Shown here one piece after another: positions 51,382 through 60,181 of a stretch of 64,000 bases of DNA (position 1 is its first letter; every line of letters begins with the position of its first letter). The DNA comes from Hymenobacter gummosus (GTDB lineage: Bacteria > Bacteroidota > Bacteroidia > Cytophagales > Hymenobacteraceae). Under the pieces are notes generated by a model, which worked only from the letters and a program-made list of their open reading frames with translations, did no database searches and was not told the DNA's origin. Position numbers and translations under genes: made by a program. The stretch spans positions 62,001 through 126,000 of the forward strand of contig NZ_RXOF01000009.1 of the NCBI RefSeq assembly GCF_003970915.1. The letters run 5' to 3'.

Positions 51382-52089
51382 ATGACCGACCTCACCAACC
51401 AAGTTGCCATCGTCACCGGCGCCTCCCGCGGAATCGGCCGCGCCATTGCCACCTTGCTGGCCCTGCAGGGCGCCAAAGTCGTGTGCGTCGCCCGCTCCGA
51501 GGATGAGCTGATCGAAGTAGCCCAGAAGACCAACGGGCTGGCCATCGTGGCCAACGTGGCCGACGAGCAGGACGCCCAGCTGGTGGTGGCCGAAACGCTG
51601 AGCCTGTACGGCCGCCTCGACATCGTGGTGTGCAACGCCGGCGTGGGCTCCTTTAACCTGCTCGAAAACTTCAGCGCCGAGGAGTGGGACCGGATGTTCG
51701 ACGTGAACGTGAAGGGTACCTTCCTGCTCTGCAAAGCCGCCCTGCCCCACCTCAAGGAGCAGCAGCGCGGCCACATCGTGGGCATTGCCTCCGACGTGTC
51801 GAAGCGCACCTTCGTGCACGGCACGGCCTACGGGGCCAGCAAGTACGCCCAGCACGCCGTGCTCGATGCGCTGCGCAAGGAGGTGCGCGGGCAGGGCATC
51901 AAGGTCAGCGTGATTTACCCGGGGCTGGTGGACACCTACTTCAACGAATCCAAGCCCGGCGCGCCCGACAAGCAAGGCACCCACCTGCAGCCGCTCGACG
52001 TGGCCCAGGCCGTGCGCTACGTGCTCGAAGCCCCCGCCCACGTGGTCATCGACGAACTGATGCTGCACCCGCTGACGCAGGAGTGGTAA
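51382..52089 (+). CDS. SDR-family oxidoreductase
   Basis: 235 residues. NAD(P) motif 'TGASRGIG' (12-19), 'NAG' structural motif, and Tyr-x-x-x-Lys in 'AYGASKYA' with upstream Ser ('GIASDVS'). A short-chain dehydrogenase; the Arg-free 'CVARSED' loop suggests NADP preference is possible. Substrate unknown. Its TAA abuts a repeat. Confidence 0.93.
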   Translation: MTDLTNQVAIVTGASRGIGRAIATLLALQGAKVVCVARSEDELIEVAQKTNGLAIVANVADEQDAQLVVAETLSLYGRLDIVVCNAGVGSFNLLENFSAEEWDRMFDVNVKGTFLLCKAALPHLKEQQRGHIVGIASDVSKRTFVHGTAYGASKYAQHAVLDALRKEVRGQGIKVSVIYPGLVDTYFNESKPGAPDKQGTHLQPLDVAQAVRYVLEAPAHVVIDELMLHPLTQEW

Positions 52090-52091
52090 TT

Positions 52092-52238
52092 AGGGTCTTG
52101 GGGGCTTGGGGTCTTAGGGGCTTGGCTGTCGTTTAAGAGCACCAAGCCCCTAAGACCCCAAGCCCCCAAGACCCCAATATTTATTCCGCAAGAAAAAAGT
52201 CCAAGTTACCAGGCCCCTAAGCCCCCAAGACCCCTAAC
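52092..52238. repeat. Stop-adjacent repeat cluster, 'gcttggg' word family
   Basis: Left arm 52092-52125 (agggtcttgggggcttgg...), inverse arm about 52141-52175 (...aagcccccaagacccc), and a third partial inverse copy at 52209-52238. It starts 2 nt after the SDR stop and reaches to 10 nt before the amylase ATG, so the amylase leader is repeat DNA. Confidence 0.85.
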
Positions 52239-52248
52239 TTTAGGGCTT

Positions 52249-54099
52249 ATGCGACGCCCCATTCTGGTCACGGCTGCCCTTCTCACCCTCGGCCTGACCG
52301 CCTTTTCCCCCTCTTCCGTAGCCCCGCCCTTGGCGCACTACCTCACGCCCCTGCCCGCCGACCCGAACACCACCGACGAGCCGGTGGAAGACCACAAAAT
52401 CATCATTTACCAGATGATGGTGCGGCTGTTCGGCAACCAGCAAACCGTGAACAAGCCCCACGGCACCCTCGCCGAAAACGGCGTGGGCAAGTTCAACGAC
52501 ATCACCGACAAGGCCCTGCAGGAAATCAAGAAGCTCGGGGCTTCCCACGTGTGGTACACCGGCGTGCTCGAACACGCCACCATGACGGACTACTCCAAGT
52601 TCGGCATCAGCCTCGACGACGCCGACGTGGTGAAAGGCCGGGCCGGCTCGCCTTACGCCGTGAAGGACTACTACGACGTGTCGCCGGACCTGGCGGTGAA
52701 CGTGCCCAAGCGCATGCAGGAGTTTGAAGCCCTGGTGAAGCGCACCCATGCCAACGGCCTGAAGGTGTTCATTGACTTCATTCCCAACCACGTAGCGCGC
52801 AGCTATAAGTCGGATGCCAAGCCGGCGGGCGTGGTGGACCTGGGCGAGAAGGACGACAAAACCAAGGCCTTCGCGCCCAACAACAACTTCTACTACCTGC
52901 CCGGCAAGGCCTTCGTGGTGCCCAAGGGCGCCGACCCGCTGGGCCCCGCCGCCAAGGGCCCGAAGGAGGACGGCAAGTACCTGGAAATGCCCGCCAAAGC
53001 CACCGGCAACGACGTGTTCAGCGAGGCGCCGAGCATCAACGACTGGTACGAGACGGTGAAGCTCAATTACGGCGTGGACTACCAGAACGGCCGCAAGCTG
53101 CACCTCGACCCGATTCCAGACACCTGGCTGAAGATGCGCGACATCCTCCTGTTCTGGGCCCAGAAGGACGTCGACGGCTTCCGCTGCGACATGGCCGAGA
53201 TGGTGCCGGTGGAGTTCTGGGCCTGGGTGATTCCCGAAATCAAGAAAGCCAAGCCCGGCATCCTGTTCATGGGCGAGGCCTACAACAACAAGGAGTACCG
53301 CACCTACCTGGAACGCGGGAAGTTCGACTACCTCTACGACAAGGTGGGCCTCTACGACGGGCTGCGCCGGCTGATGACCGGCGGCGGCAAAATCGAGGAT
53401 ATCAACTACGTGTGGAGCCAGGAAAGCCGCGGCTTCTCCTCGCACATGCTGCGCTTCCTCGAAAACCACGACGAGCAGCGCATTGCCAGCAAGGACTTCG
53501 CCGGCGACACCAAGCCCGCCATTCCGGCCATGACGGTGTCGGCCACGCTGGGCTCGGGGCCGGTGATGCTGTACTTCGGGCAGGAAGTGGGCGAGCCGGG
53601 CCGCGGGGCCGAGGGCTTTAGCTCCGAGGACGGCCGCACCACCATTTTCGACTACTGGGGCGTGCCCGAGCACCAGAAGTGGATGAACGGCGGCGCCTTC
53701 GACGGGGGCAAGCTGAGCCTGCAGCAGAAGCAGCTGCGCGACTTTTACGGCCGCCTGCTCAACCTCTGCGCCAGCAGCGAAGCCCTGCGCAAGGGCCGCT
53801 TCTACGAGCTGCAGGACGCCAACAACCTCGCCAAGGAGTACGACGACAAGAAGCTCTACAGCTTCCTGCGCTTCACCGACAAGCAGCGCCTGCTGGTGGT
53901 GGCCAACTTCAGCCCGACCCAGACCTACGTGCCCACGCTCAAAGTGCCGGACGCCGCCTGGAAGCTCATGGGCCTGGACCCGCTGCGCAACCAGTTCATC
54001 TACACCGACGTGCTCAACGGCCGCGCGGGCAGCACCTCCGCCCGCGTCACGCTGCCGCCCTTCTCGGCCGTCATCCTCGAAATCGAACCGAAAAAATAA
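52249..54099 (+). CDS. GH13 alpha-amylase, exported
   Basis: 616 residues with signal peptide ('LVTAALLTLGLTAFSPSSVA'). GH13 regions: 'FIDFIPNHVAR' (I), 'GFRCDMAEM' with Asp314 (II), 'LFMGEAYNN' with Glu343 (III), 'FLENHDEQR' with Asp408 (IV). An extra loop (about 195-265) lies between regions I and II. C-terminal beta domain 540-610. It likely attacks starch or malto-oligosaccharides outside the inner membrane. It is followed by repeat copy 2 and a sugar transporter. Confidence 0.95.
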   Translation: MRRPILVTAALLTLGLTAFSPSSVAPPLAHYLTPLPADPNTTDEPVEDHKIIIYQMMVRLFGNQQTVNKPHGTLAENGVGKFNDITDKALQEIKKLGASHVWYTGVLEHATMTDYSKFGISLDDADVVKGRAGSPYAVKDYYDVSPDLAVNVPKRMQEFEALVKRTHANGLKVFIDFIPNHVARSYKSDAKPAGVVDLGEKDDKTKAFAPNNNFYYLPGKAFVVPKGADPLGPAAKGPKEDGKYLEMPAKATGNDVFSEAPSINDWYETVKLNYGVDYQNGRKLHLDPIPDTWLKMRDILLFWAQKDVDGFRCDMAEMVPVEFWAWVIPEIKKAKPGILFMGEAYNNKEYRTYLERGKFDYLYDKVGLYDGLRRLMTGGGKIEDINYVWSQESRGFSSHMLRFLENHDEQRIASKDFAGDTKPAIPAMTVSATLGSGPVMLYFGQEVGEPGRGAEGFSSEDGRTTIFDYWGVPEHQKWMNGGAFDGGKLSLQQKQLRDFYGRLLNLCASSEALRKGRFYELQDANNLAKEYDDKKLYSFLRFTDKQRLLVVANFSPTQTYVPTLKVPDAAWKLMGLDPLRNQFIYTDVLNGRAGSTSARVTLPPFSAVILEIEPKK

Positions 54100-54114
54100 G
54101 CGCAGCCAGCCAAG

Positions 54115-54232
54115 AACGTCATGTCGAGCGAAGTCGAGACATCTCGCTGGGTAGTAATTCCAATCGTTGAACGATGATTTTACTATCGGACATCAGCACG
54201 CGAGATTCCTCGACAAGCTCGGAATGACGTTC
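54115..54232. repeat. MITE-like element, copy 2
   Basis: Same 33-bp terminal inverted repeats as 48672 (aacgtcatgtcgagcgaa... / ...gaatgacgtt), with a partly diverged centre; the right half of the centre ends 'catcagcac' like copy 3. Confidence 0.8.
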
Positions 54233-54287
54233 TGCTAATTGCTTCCTGCCCCAATTACACCCGCCACCGCATTCCCCGCTCCCGCTT

Positions 54288-55904
54288 ATGGCTTCCGGCG
54301 CCACCATCAGTACCTCTACCTCCGCCGCGCGCAAGCCGCGGCTCTCGTTCTGGCAAATCTGGAACATGAGCTTCGGCTTCCTGGGCATTCAGTTCGGCTT
54401 CGAGCTGCAGAACTCCAACGTCAGCCGCATCTTCGAAACGCTGGGGGCCAACAAGGACGACATTCCGATCCTGTGGATTGCCGCCCCGGTCACCGGCCTG
54501 CTGGTGCAGCCCATCATCGGCTACCTCTCCGACCGCACCTGGAGCCCCCGGCTGGGCCGGCGCCGGCCGTTCTTCCTCATCGGTGCCATTCTGGCGTCGC
54601 TGGCGCTGCTGGTGATGCCCAATTCCTCGGCCCTGTGGATGGCCGGCGGCATGCTCTGGATTATGGACGCCAGCATCAACATCTCGATGGAGCCCTTCCG
54701 CGCCTTTGTGGGCGACAAGCTGCCCTCGGAGCAGCGCACGTCGGGCTTTGCCATGCAGTCGTTCTTTATCGGCGTGGGCTCGGTGGTGGCGGCCTTGCTG
54801 CCCTGGATTTTTGCCAACTGGCTGGGCCTGAGCAATACCGCCCCGGCCGGCGAGATTCCGCCCTCGGTGAAATGGTCGTTTTACGTGGGCGCGGCGGCCT
54901 TTTTCCTCTCGGTGCTCTACACGGTGCTGACCAGCAGCGAAACGCCGCCCGAGGACATGGCCGCCTTCCGGGCCGAAAACGCCAAGGTGGGCATGTGGGA
55001 CGGGCTGCGCGAGTCTTTCGCGGGCATCTTCCACATGCCACCGGCCATGAAGCAGCTGGCCGTGGTGCAGTTCTTCACCTGGTTTGCGCTGTTTTCGATG
55101 TGGATTTATGCCACCAACGCCGTCACCAGCAACATCTACAACATGCGGGTGGACGCGCCGCTGTACGAGAAGCTCAAGGCCCAGATAACCGGCGGCGCGG
55201 CGGCTAATGCCAACGCCAAGGAGCTGGACGGGCTCAAGCGCGACGTGGCCGAAATCGACAAGTTCCAGGCTGATAAACCCGAGAAAACCCTCAGCCTGAA
55301 CCTGGCCAACTACGCCGTGGACAAAGCCCCGCTCAGCGCCGAGGAAAAAGCCACTGCCAAGCGCGTGCAGCAGCAGTACAACGACGGCGCCGACTGGCTT
55401 AGCCTTTGCTCCTCGGTGCGCAACGGGGTGGCGGCCGTCTTCGCCTTTATCATCCCGCTGATTGCGGCCCGCACCAGCCGCCGCCGCACCCACATGCTCT
55501 GCCTGCTGCTGGGCGGCCTGGGGCTGGTGTCGCTGAAGTTCATTTCCAACCCCGACTTCATCATCGTGTCGATGGGCCTGGTGGGCATTGCCTGGGCCAG
55601 CATCCTGTCGATGCCCTACGCCATCCTGGCCGGCTCCCTGCCCGCCAACCGCATGGGCTACTACATGGGCGTGTTCAACTTCTTCATCGTGATTCCGCAG
55701 ATTGTAGCCGCCACCATCCTGGGCTGGTTCACGGTAAACATCTTCCAGGGCAACACCCTGAACACGCTGGTGCTCGGCGGGGCCAGCATGGTGCTGGCGG
55801 GCCTGCTCACCCTGCGCGTGCGCGACGACGACGATACCCACGTGGCCGCCGTGATGGAAAACCCTGGCTACGACACGCCGGTGCTGACCAACCCACAGGC
55901 GTAA
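54288..55904 (+). CDS. MFS sugar transporter, SLC45/maltose-type
   Basis: 538 residues with about 12 membrane helices. Family features are 'FWQIWNMSFGFLGIQFGFELQ', 'VQPIIGYLSDRTWSPRLGRRR' (the MFS motif A) and the second copy 'MPYAILAGSLP'. A long loop in the middle (280-350) is predicted cytoplasmic or periplasmic. SLC45-type members import sucrose or maltose with protons. Next to two amylases it probably imports maltose. A terminator follows. Confidence 0.9.
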   Translation: MASGATISTSTSAARKPRLSFWQIWNMSFGFLGIQFGFELQNSNVSRIFETLGANKDDIPILWIAAPVTGLLVQPIIGYLSDRTWSPRLGRRRPFFLIGAILASLALLVMPNSSALWMAGGMLWIMDASINISMEPFRAFVGDKLPSEQRTSGFAMQSFFIGVGSVVAALLPWIFANWLGLSNTAPAGEIPPSVKWSFYVGAAAFFLSVLYTVLTSSETPPEDMAAFRAENAKVGMWDGLRESFAGIFHMPPAMKQLAVVQFFTWFALFSMWIYATNAVTSNIYNMRVDAPLYEKLKAQITGGAAANANAKELDGLKRDVAEIDKFQADKPEKTLSLNLANYAVDKAPLSAEEKATAKRVQQQYNDGADWLSLCSSVRNGVAAVFAFIIPLIAARTSRRRTHMLCLLLGGLGLVSLKFISNPDFIIVSMGLVGIAWASILSMPYAILAGSLPANRMGYYMGVFNFFIVIPQIVAATILGWFTVNIFQGNTLNTLVLGGASMVLAGLLTLRVRDDDDTHVAAVMENPGYDTPVLTNPQA

Positions 55905-55920
55905 ATCATTTGCCTGTTCA

Positions 55921-55967
55921 ACGCGACACCGCCCCGGTTGCCAAGCGCAGCCGGGGCGGTGTCGCGT
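55921..55967. terminator. Strong terminator
   Basis: 17-bp perfect stem (55921-55937 with 55951-55967), 13-nt loop, T run after. Between the convergent transporter and the STAS-like gene. Confidence 0.9.
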
Positions 55968-55988
55968 TTTGGGTAACGGTACGCCGTT

Positions 55989-56405
55989 TCAGGTGCCCAG
56001 CTGCAACCAGTGCTCGGCGGGTTTTTCCTCGGTGAACACGCGCACGTCGGCGCCGCGGCGCACTTCTTCGGGCAGTTCACCTTCCGCCTCCGCGCGGCGG
56101 GCCTCGATGGCCTCGGCCTGATAAGGCGTGACGAGGTAGGCCAAGCGGCGCGGGGCCGGCAGCACGCCGCGCAGCTGCGGCCGGAACGTGCGCAGCACCC
56201 ACTGAAAGTCCTCCGCCGAGGCCAGGCCGCGTACCCGCAGGTCGATAAGCCAGTGGCTGCACTGCTGTGCCCGGGCCAGCTCCAGGGCGGCTGCGTAGCC
56301 GGCGCGGTGCTCCTCGGACGATACCGGCCGCGCCCAGCGCAGGAACAGCAGGTGCAGGTCGGGGCGGTAGGAAAGGCGGAGGTAATCCTGGTCGACGGCT
56401 TCCAT
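55989..56405 (-). CDS. STAS/SpoIIAA-like protein, unknown role
   Basis: 138 residues from ATG 56405. 'LRLSYRPDLHLLFLRWARPV', 'AALELARAQQCSHWLIDLRVRG' and 'RRLAYLVTP' give the alternating strand-helix layout of STAS/SpoIIAA-like domains found alone in Bacteroidetes. Cytoplasmic. Function unknown. Confidence 0.7.
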   Translation of the reverse strand: MEAVDQDYLRLSYRPDLHLLFLRWARPVSSEEHRAGYAAALELARAQQCSHWLIDLRVRGLASAEDFQWVLRTFRPQLRGVLPAPRRLAYLVTPYQAEAIEARRAEAEGELPEEVRRGADVRVFTEEKPAEHWLQLGT

Positions 56406-56535
56406 GCGGGCAACTAAGGCAGCAACGATGAGCTTGGCGTGAAAGACGCGCGGGGGCGGGGCAACTCGGCTATAACACGGGCGGGGCGCACGCACGTACA
56501 GCCGCAAGCCGCGCTTCCACCCACTCAGCGCCCGT

Positions 56536-57648
56536 ATGCTACCCGTCCACGGCTTTTTTGTTTTGTTTTTCGCGGTTTGCGGAGCCCTGCTGCTGCGCCT
56601 GCTCACCCATTGGCGCCGCCCGCGGCCCGCCCGGGCGCGGCCCCGGGTGAGCATCCTGCTGCCGGCCCGCAACGAGGCCCAGCACATCGAGCGGTGCCTG
56701 CGCAGCCTGGCGGCGCTGAGCTACCCGCCCGAGCTGCTCGAAATTCTCATCGGCGACGACCACTCCACCGACGACACGGCCGCCGTGGTGCGCCGCTTCA
56801 TTGCCGATAAGCCGCAGTTTCGGCTCGTCAGCATCGGGGCGCCGGTGGGGCTGGCCCGGGGCAAGAGCAACGCCATTGCCCAGCTCACGCGGCAGGCCAC
56901 GGCCGATTACTTCCTGCTCACCGATGCCGACATGGCCCTGGCCCCCGACTGGGTGCAGCACATGCTCGGCGCCGCCGAAATCGACCGGCCGGGCAGCCGC
57001 GTGGGCGTGGTGACGGGCGCTACCACGGCCACCGGCGGCGTGTTCGGCCGCCTGCAGGGCCTCGACTGGCTGTTCGGGCTGAGCGTGATTCGCCTGCTCT
57101 CCGACGCGGGCCTGCCCGTCACGGCCGTGGGCAACAACATGCTCATCACCCGCCGGGCCTACGACGCCATCGGCGGCTACGAGGCGCTGGCCTTTCAGAT
57201 AACGGAGGACCTGCAGCTGTTCAGCTGCGTGGTGGGCGCCGGCTGGGACTACCGCAACCTCTGGCACCGCGCGGTGCTGGGCGTGTCGATGCCGCAGCCC
57301 ACGGTGCACTGCCTGCTGGAGCAGCGCAAGCGGTGGATGCGCGGCACGGGGCGGCTGCCCTGGTTTTTGTCGGGCCTGTTCGGGCTTTACGGGCTGTTTT
57401 ACGTGGTGCTGTTCTTTCCGCCGCTCATGAGCTGGCCCTTTACGCCGCTGGTGCTGGGGCTGAAAGTGCTGCTGCAGACGCTGTTTCTGCACCGCAGCCT
57501 GCGGCAGGTGGGCCGGCGGGAGCCGCTGTGGCTGCTGCTGCTCTACGAGCCCTACCTGGCCCTGATGTCGGTGCTGGTCATCGGCTATACGCTGCTGCCG
57601 GGCCACATCAGCTGGAAGGAGCGGCGCTACGCCTGGGCCGAGGTGTAG
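56536..57648 (+). CDS. Glycosyltransferase family 2, membrane-bound
   Basis: 370 residues. N-terminal helix (7-22), GT2 domain with 'VSILLPARNEAQHIERCL', 'IGDDHSTDDT', 'LLTDADM', 'ITEDLQLF' (catalytic Asp) and 'QRKRWMRG' (Q-x-x-R-W), then three to four C-terminal membrane helices. Transfers a sugar from a nucleotide donor, possibly to a lipid or carotenoid (CruC/CrtQ-like); the acceptor is not shown. Its TAG abuts the empty copy of the 'cgcagaggt' repeat. Confidence 0.9.
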   Translation: MLPVHGFFVLFFAVCGALLLRLLTHWRRPRPARARPRVSILLPARNEAQHIERCLRSLAALSYPPELLEILIGDDHSTDDTAAVVRRFIADKPQFRLVSIGAPVGLARGKSNAIAQLTRQATADYFLLTDADMALAPDWVQHMLGAAEIDRPGSRVGVVTGATTATGGVFGRLQGLDWLFGLSVIRLLSDAGLPVTAVGNNMLITRRAYDAIGGYEALAFQITEDLQLFSCVVGAGWDYRNLWHRAVLGVSMPQPTVHCLLEQRKRWMRGTGRLPWFLSGLFGLYGLFYVVLFFPPLMSWPFTPLVLGLKVLLQTLFLHRSLRQVGRREPLWLLLLYEPYLALMSVLVIGYTLLPGHISWKERRYAWAEV

Positions 57649-57650
57649 GT

Positions 57651-57752
57651 TTTCTCGCAGAGGTGCGCAAAGGGTTTCGCGGAGGTCCGCAGAGCTGTTC
57701 TTGAACTACTCAGCGAACCTCCGCGGCTCTTCTGCGCACCTCTGCGAGAAAC
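57651..57752. repeat. Empty copy of the 'cgcagaggt' inverted repeat
   Basis: Arm 57651-57695 (tttctcgcagaggtgcgc...) is matched in reverse by about 57714-57752 (...gcgcacctctgcgagaaa), with only 18 bp between. The same arms flank the GxxExxY gene at 50884-51357. Confidence 0.85.
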
Positions 57753-57809
57753 CCGGCATCCGGCCGTTATCTTGCCTTACCGCTGTCCTCTTTTTCCCAC
57801 CCTGCCACT

Positions 57810-59639
57810 ATGAAACAACTCTACCTGCTGCTGACCGCCGCGCTGCTCCGCTCGCCCCACTTGGCCCCGGCCCAGACGCCCGCCGCCCCGCCCAAGCAGG
57901 AAATGCGCGCTGTATGGGTAGCCCACGTCTTCAACCTCGACTGGCCGCGCAACAAAACCCTCACGCCCGCCCAGCAGCGCGCCGACTTCATCAGCCTGCT
58001 CGACCGGCACAAGGCCAACGGCATCAACGCGGTGGTGGTGCAGGTGCGCGCCTCGGCCGATGCCATCTACCCCAGCACCCTGGAGCCCTGGAGTGAGTGG
58101 CTAAGCGGCACCCAGGGCGTGGCCCCGCAGCCGGCCTACGACCCGCTGCAGTTCATGATTCAGGAGGCCCACAAGCGCAGCCTGGAGTTTCACGCCTGGA
58201 TTAACCCCTACCGGGCCGTCACCAACGCCAACACCTCCAGCGTGGCCGCCAGCCACGTCTCGCGCCTGCACCCCGACTGGGTGGTGCCCTACGGCACGCT
58301 GCGGGTGCTGAACCCCGGCCTGCCCGCCGTGCGCCAGTACCTCACCCGGGTAGTGCTCGACGTGGTGCGCCGCTACGACGTGGACGCCATTCACTTCGAC
58401 GACTACTTCTACCCCGCCCCGCAAACTGGCCTGACCTTCGACGACGACGCGGCCTTCACCGCCGACCCGCGCGGCTTCACCGCCAAGGCCGACTGGCGCC
58501 GCGACAATATCGACCTGTTCGTGCGCACCGTGGCCGACAGCATTCGGGCGGCGAAGTCCTGGGTGAAGTTCGGCATTTCGCCGCCCGGCGTGTGGCGCAA
58601 CGGCACCAGCGTGGGCGGCACCGCCACCACCGCCTTCCAGAGCTACACCGACATCTTCGCCGACTCGCGCAAGTGGCTGCAGCAGGGCTGGGTGGATTAC
58701 CTGGCCCCGCAGGTGTACTGGACCAGCACCACCACGGCCGCCCGCTACGACCTCATCGTGCCCTGGTGGAACCAGCAGGTGTCGACTACCACGCCGCGCC
58801 ACGTCTACATCGGCCACGCGGCCTACAAGGTCAGCGCCACGGCTACCGACGCCTTCAACCAGCCCACGCAGATTCCGAATCAGCTGCGCCTCGCCCGGCA
58901 GCAGGGCAACGTGAAGGGCAGCATCTTCTACAAATCCACCGAGCTGCTGGCCAACCCCTTGGGCGTGGCCGACTCCCTGCGTACCAACTTCTACCGTCAC
59001 CGGGCCCTGGTGCCGGCCATGCCCTGGAAAGACGCCGTGCCGCCCACCACGCCGGTGCAGGCCAGCCTCTGGGACGACTCGCAGAACTCGGGCTTTGTGC
59101 ACCTGAGCTGGCAGCCCGGCCCGGCGGCTTCGGATGGGCAGCTGGCCCGCTGGTACGTGGTGTACCGTTACCCGCGCCACGCCGGCCCCGCCACCGCCGC
59201 CGATTTGGCCAACCCCGCCCACATTGCCGCCATCCAGGACAGCACCCGCTTCCGCGACCTGTGGCGGGGCAGCAGCCCGGCCTACGACTACACCATCACG
59301 GCCCTGGACCGCGGCTACAACGAAAGCGCGCCGGTGACTAGCTTCACCATCCTGCTGCCCGCCAAAGCCGCCCGGGCCACGGCCGCCCTGGAGCCTGCCT
59401 ACCCCAACCCCTTCACCGAAAGCACCGAGCTGCGCTTCCGCCTGCCCGCCGCCGGCCAAGTGTCGGTGCTGGTTTACGACGTGACGGGCCGCGTGGTGAG
59501 CCGCCTCGTGGAGGGCCCGCTGACTGCCGGGCCGCACAGCGTCACGCTCCGGGCGGGCAGCCTGCCGGCGGGCCTGTACGTGGTGCGGCTGCGCACCGAA
59601 GCCGGTACCTGGCAGCAGAAAGTGCTGCTGACGCGGTAG
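57810..59639 (+). CDS. GHL10-type glycoside hydrolase with T9SS sorting domain
   Basis: 609 residues. Signal peptide ('LYLLLTAALLRSPHLAPAQ'), then a DUF187/GHL10 barrel (30-395) starting 'MRAVWVAHVFNLDWP', with 'VVVQVRASADAIYPST', 'EFHAWINPYR', 'DVDAIHFDDYFYP' and 'LAPQVYWT'. A fibronectin-like domain (405-515) follows and the T9SS tail (525-609) begins 'AYPNPFTESTELRFRLP' and ends 'QQKVLLTR'. Secreted to the surface by T9SS; relatives act on bacterial cell-wall or glycan material. Confidence 0.93.
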   Translation: MKQLYLLLTAALLRSPHLAPAQTPAAPPKQEMRAVWVAHVFNLDWPRNKTLTPAQQRADFISLLDRHKANGINAVVVQVRASADAIYPSTLEPWSEWLSGTQGVAPQPAYDPLQFMIQEAHKRSLEFHAWINPYRAVTNANTSSVAASHVSRLHPDWVVPYGTLRVLNPGLPAVRQYLTRVVLDVVRRYDVDAIHFDDYFYPAPQTGLTFDDDAAFTADPRGFTAKADWRRDNIDLFVRTVADSIRAAKSWVKFGISPPGVWRNGTSVGGTATTAFQSYTDIFADSRKWLQQGWVDYLAPQVYWTSTTTAARYDLIVPWWNQQVSTTTPRHVYIGHAAYKVSATATDAFNQPTQIPNQLRLARQQGNVKGSIFYKSTELLANPLGVADSLRTNFYRHRALVPAMPWKDAVPPTTPVQASLWDDSQNSGFVHLSWQPGPAASDGQLARWYVVYRYPRHAGPATAADLANPAHIAAIQDSTRFRDLWRGSSPAYDYTITALDRGYNESAPVTSFTILLPAKAARATAALEPAYPNPFTESTELRFRLPAAGQVSVLVYDVTGRVVSRLVEGPLTAGPHSVTLRAGSLPAGLYVVRLRTEAGTWQQKVLLTR

Positions 59640-59665
59640 TGGCTGGATTTTGTTTGCGCCTATCG

Positions 59666-59700
59666 AAAGCGCCATCCGGACGACGGGTGGCGCTTTTTTT
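59666..59700 (+). terminator. Rho-independent terminator
   Basis: 11- to 12-bp stem (aaagcgccatcc with ggtggcgcttt) and T8 tail, 28 nt after the GHL10 stop. Confidence 0.9.
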
Positions 59701-59764
59701 CTTGCTTGCTGCTAATGGCGCAAAAATCAGCCAAACGAATTTCCGCGCTACAGTCTACGCGGTT

Positions 59765-60076
59765 TTACGCCAGCCCTTCTAGCTGCTGGAAGACGGGAAT
59801 CAACGCCTGACCTTTTGGCGTCAGGTAATGCTCGACGTGCAGGGGCTTTTCCTTCACCACCACCTTCTCCAGCAGGCCCGCTTCCTCCAGCTCCCGTAGC
59901 GCCACGGCCAAAGACTGCTTGTTGGCGCCCGGAATCTGGCGCAGCAGGCTGTTGAACCGCACGGGCGCTGTTACGGCCAGGCGGAAGATTTCGGGCTTCC
60001 ACTTGCCGGCCAGCAGCTTGAGCAGCGCCTGCGCCGGGCAGGTTTCGGCCTCGTTGGGTAAGTTTTTGATAGTCAT
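59765..60076 (-). CDS. HxlR-family regulator with N-terminal redox-type cysteine
   Basis: 103 residues from ATG 60076. Winged helix with 'LLKLLAGKWKPEIFRLAV' and 'RFNSLLRQIPGANKQSLAVAL'. Cys13 ('EAETCPAQALL') is in the place of the redox-sensing cysteine of YodB/HypR-type members. It is divergently transcribed, 105 nt apart, from a DsbA-like lipoprotein, which suggests it controls it in response to disulphide or electrophile stress. Confidence 0.88.
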   Translation of the reverse strand: MTIKNLPNEAETCPAQALLKLLAGKWKPEIFRLAVTAPVRFNSLLRQIPGANKQSLAVALRELEEAGLLEKVVVKEKPLHVEHYLTPKGQALIPVFQQLEGLA

Positions 60077-60181
60077 AAAATTCTGACTGGTTGACGGGCC
60101 TGCTCGCGCGGCGCAACTTTGCGCAAAAGTAACGGACTCGCCGCGGCCCATCCCGCCCGGCGCTGTCTAATAGATTCACCC

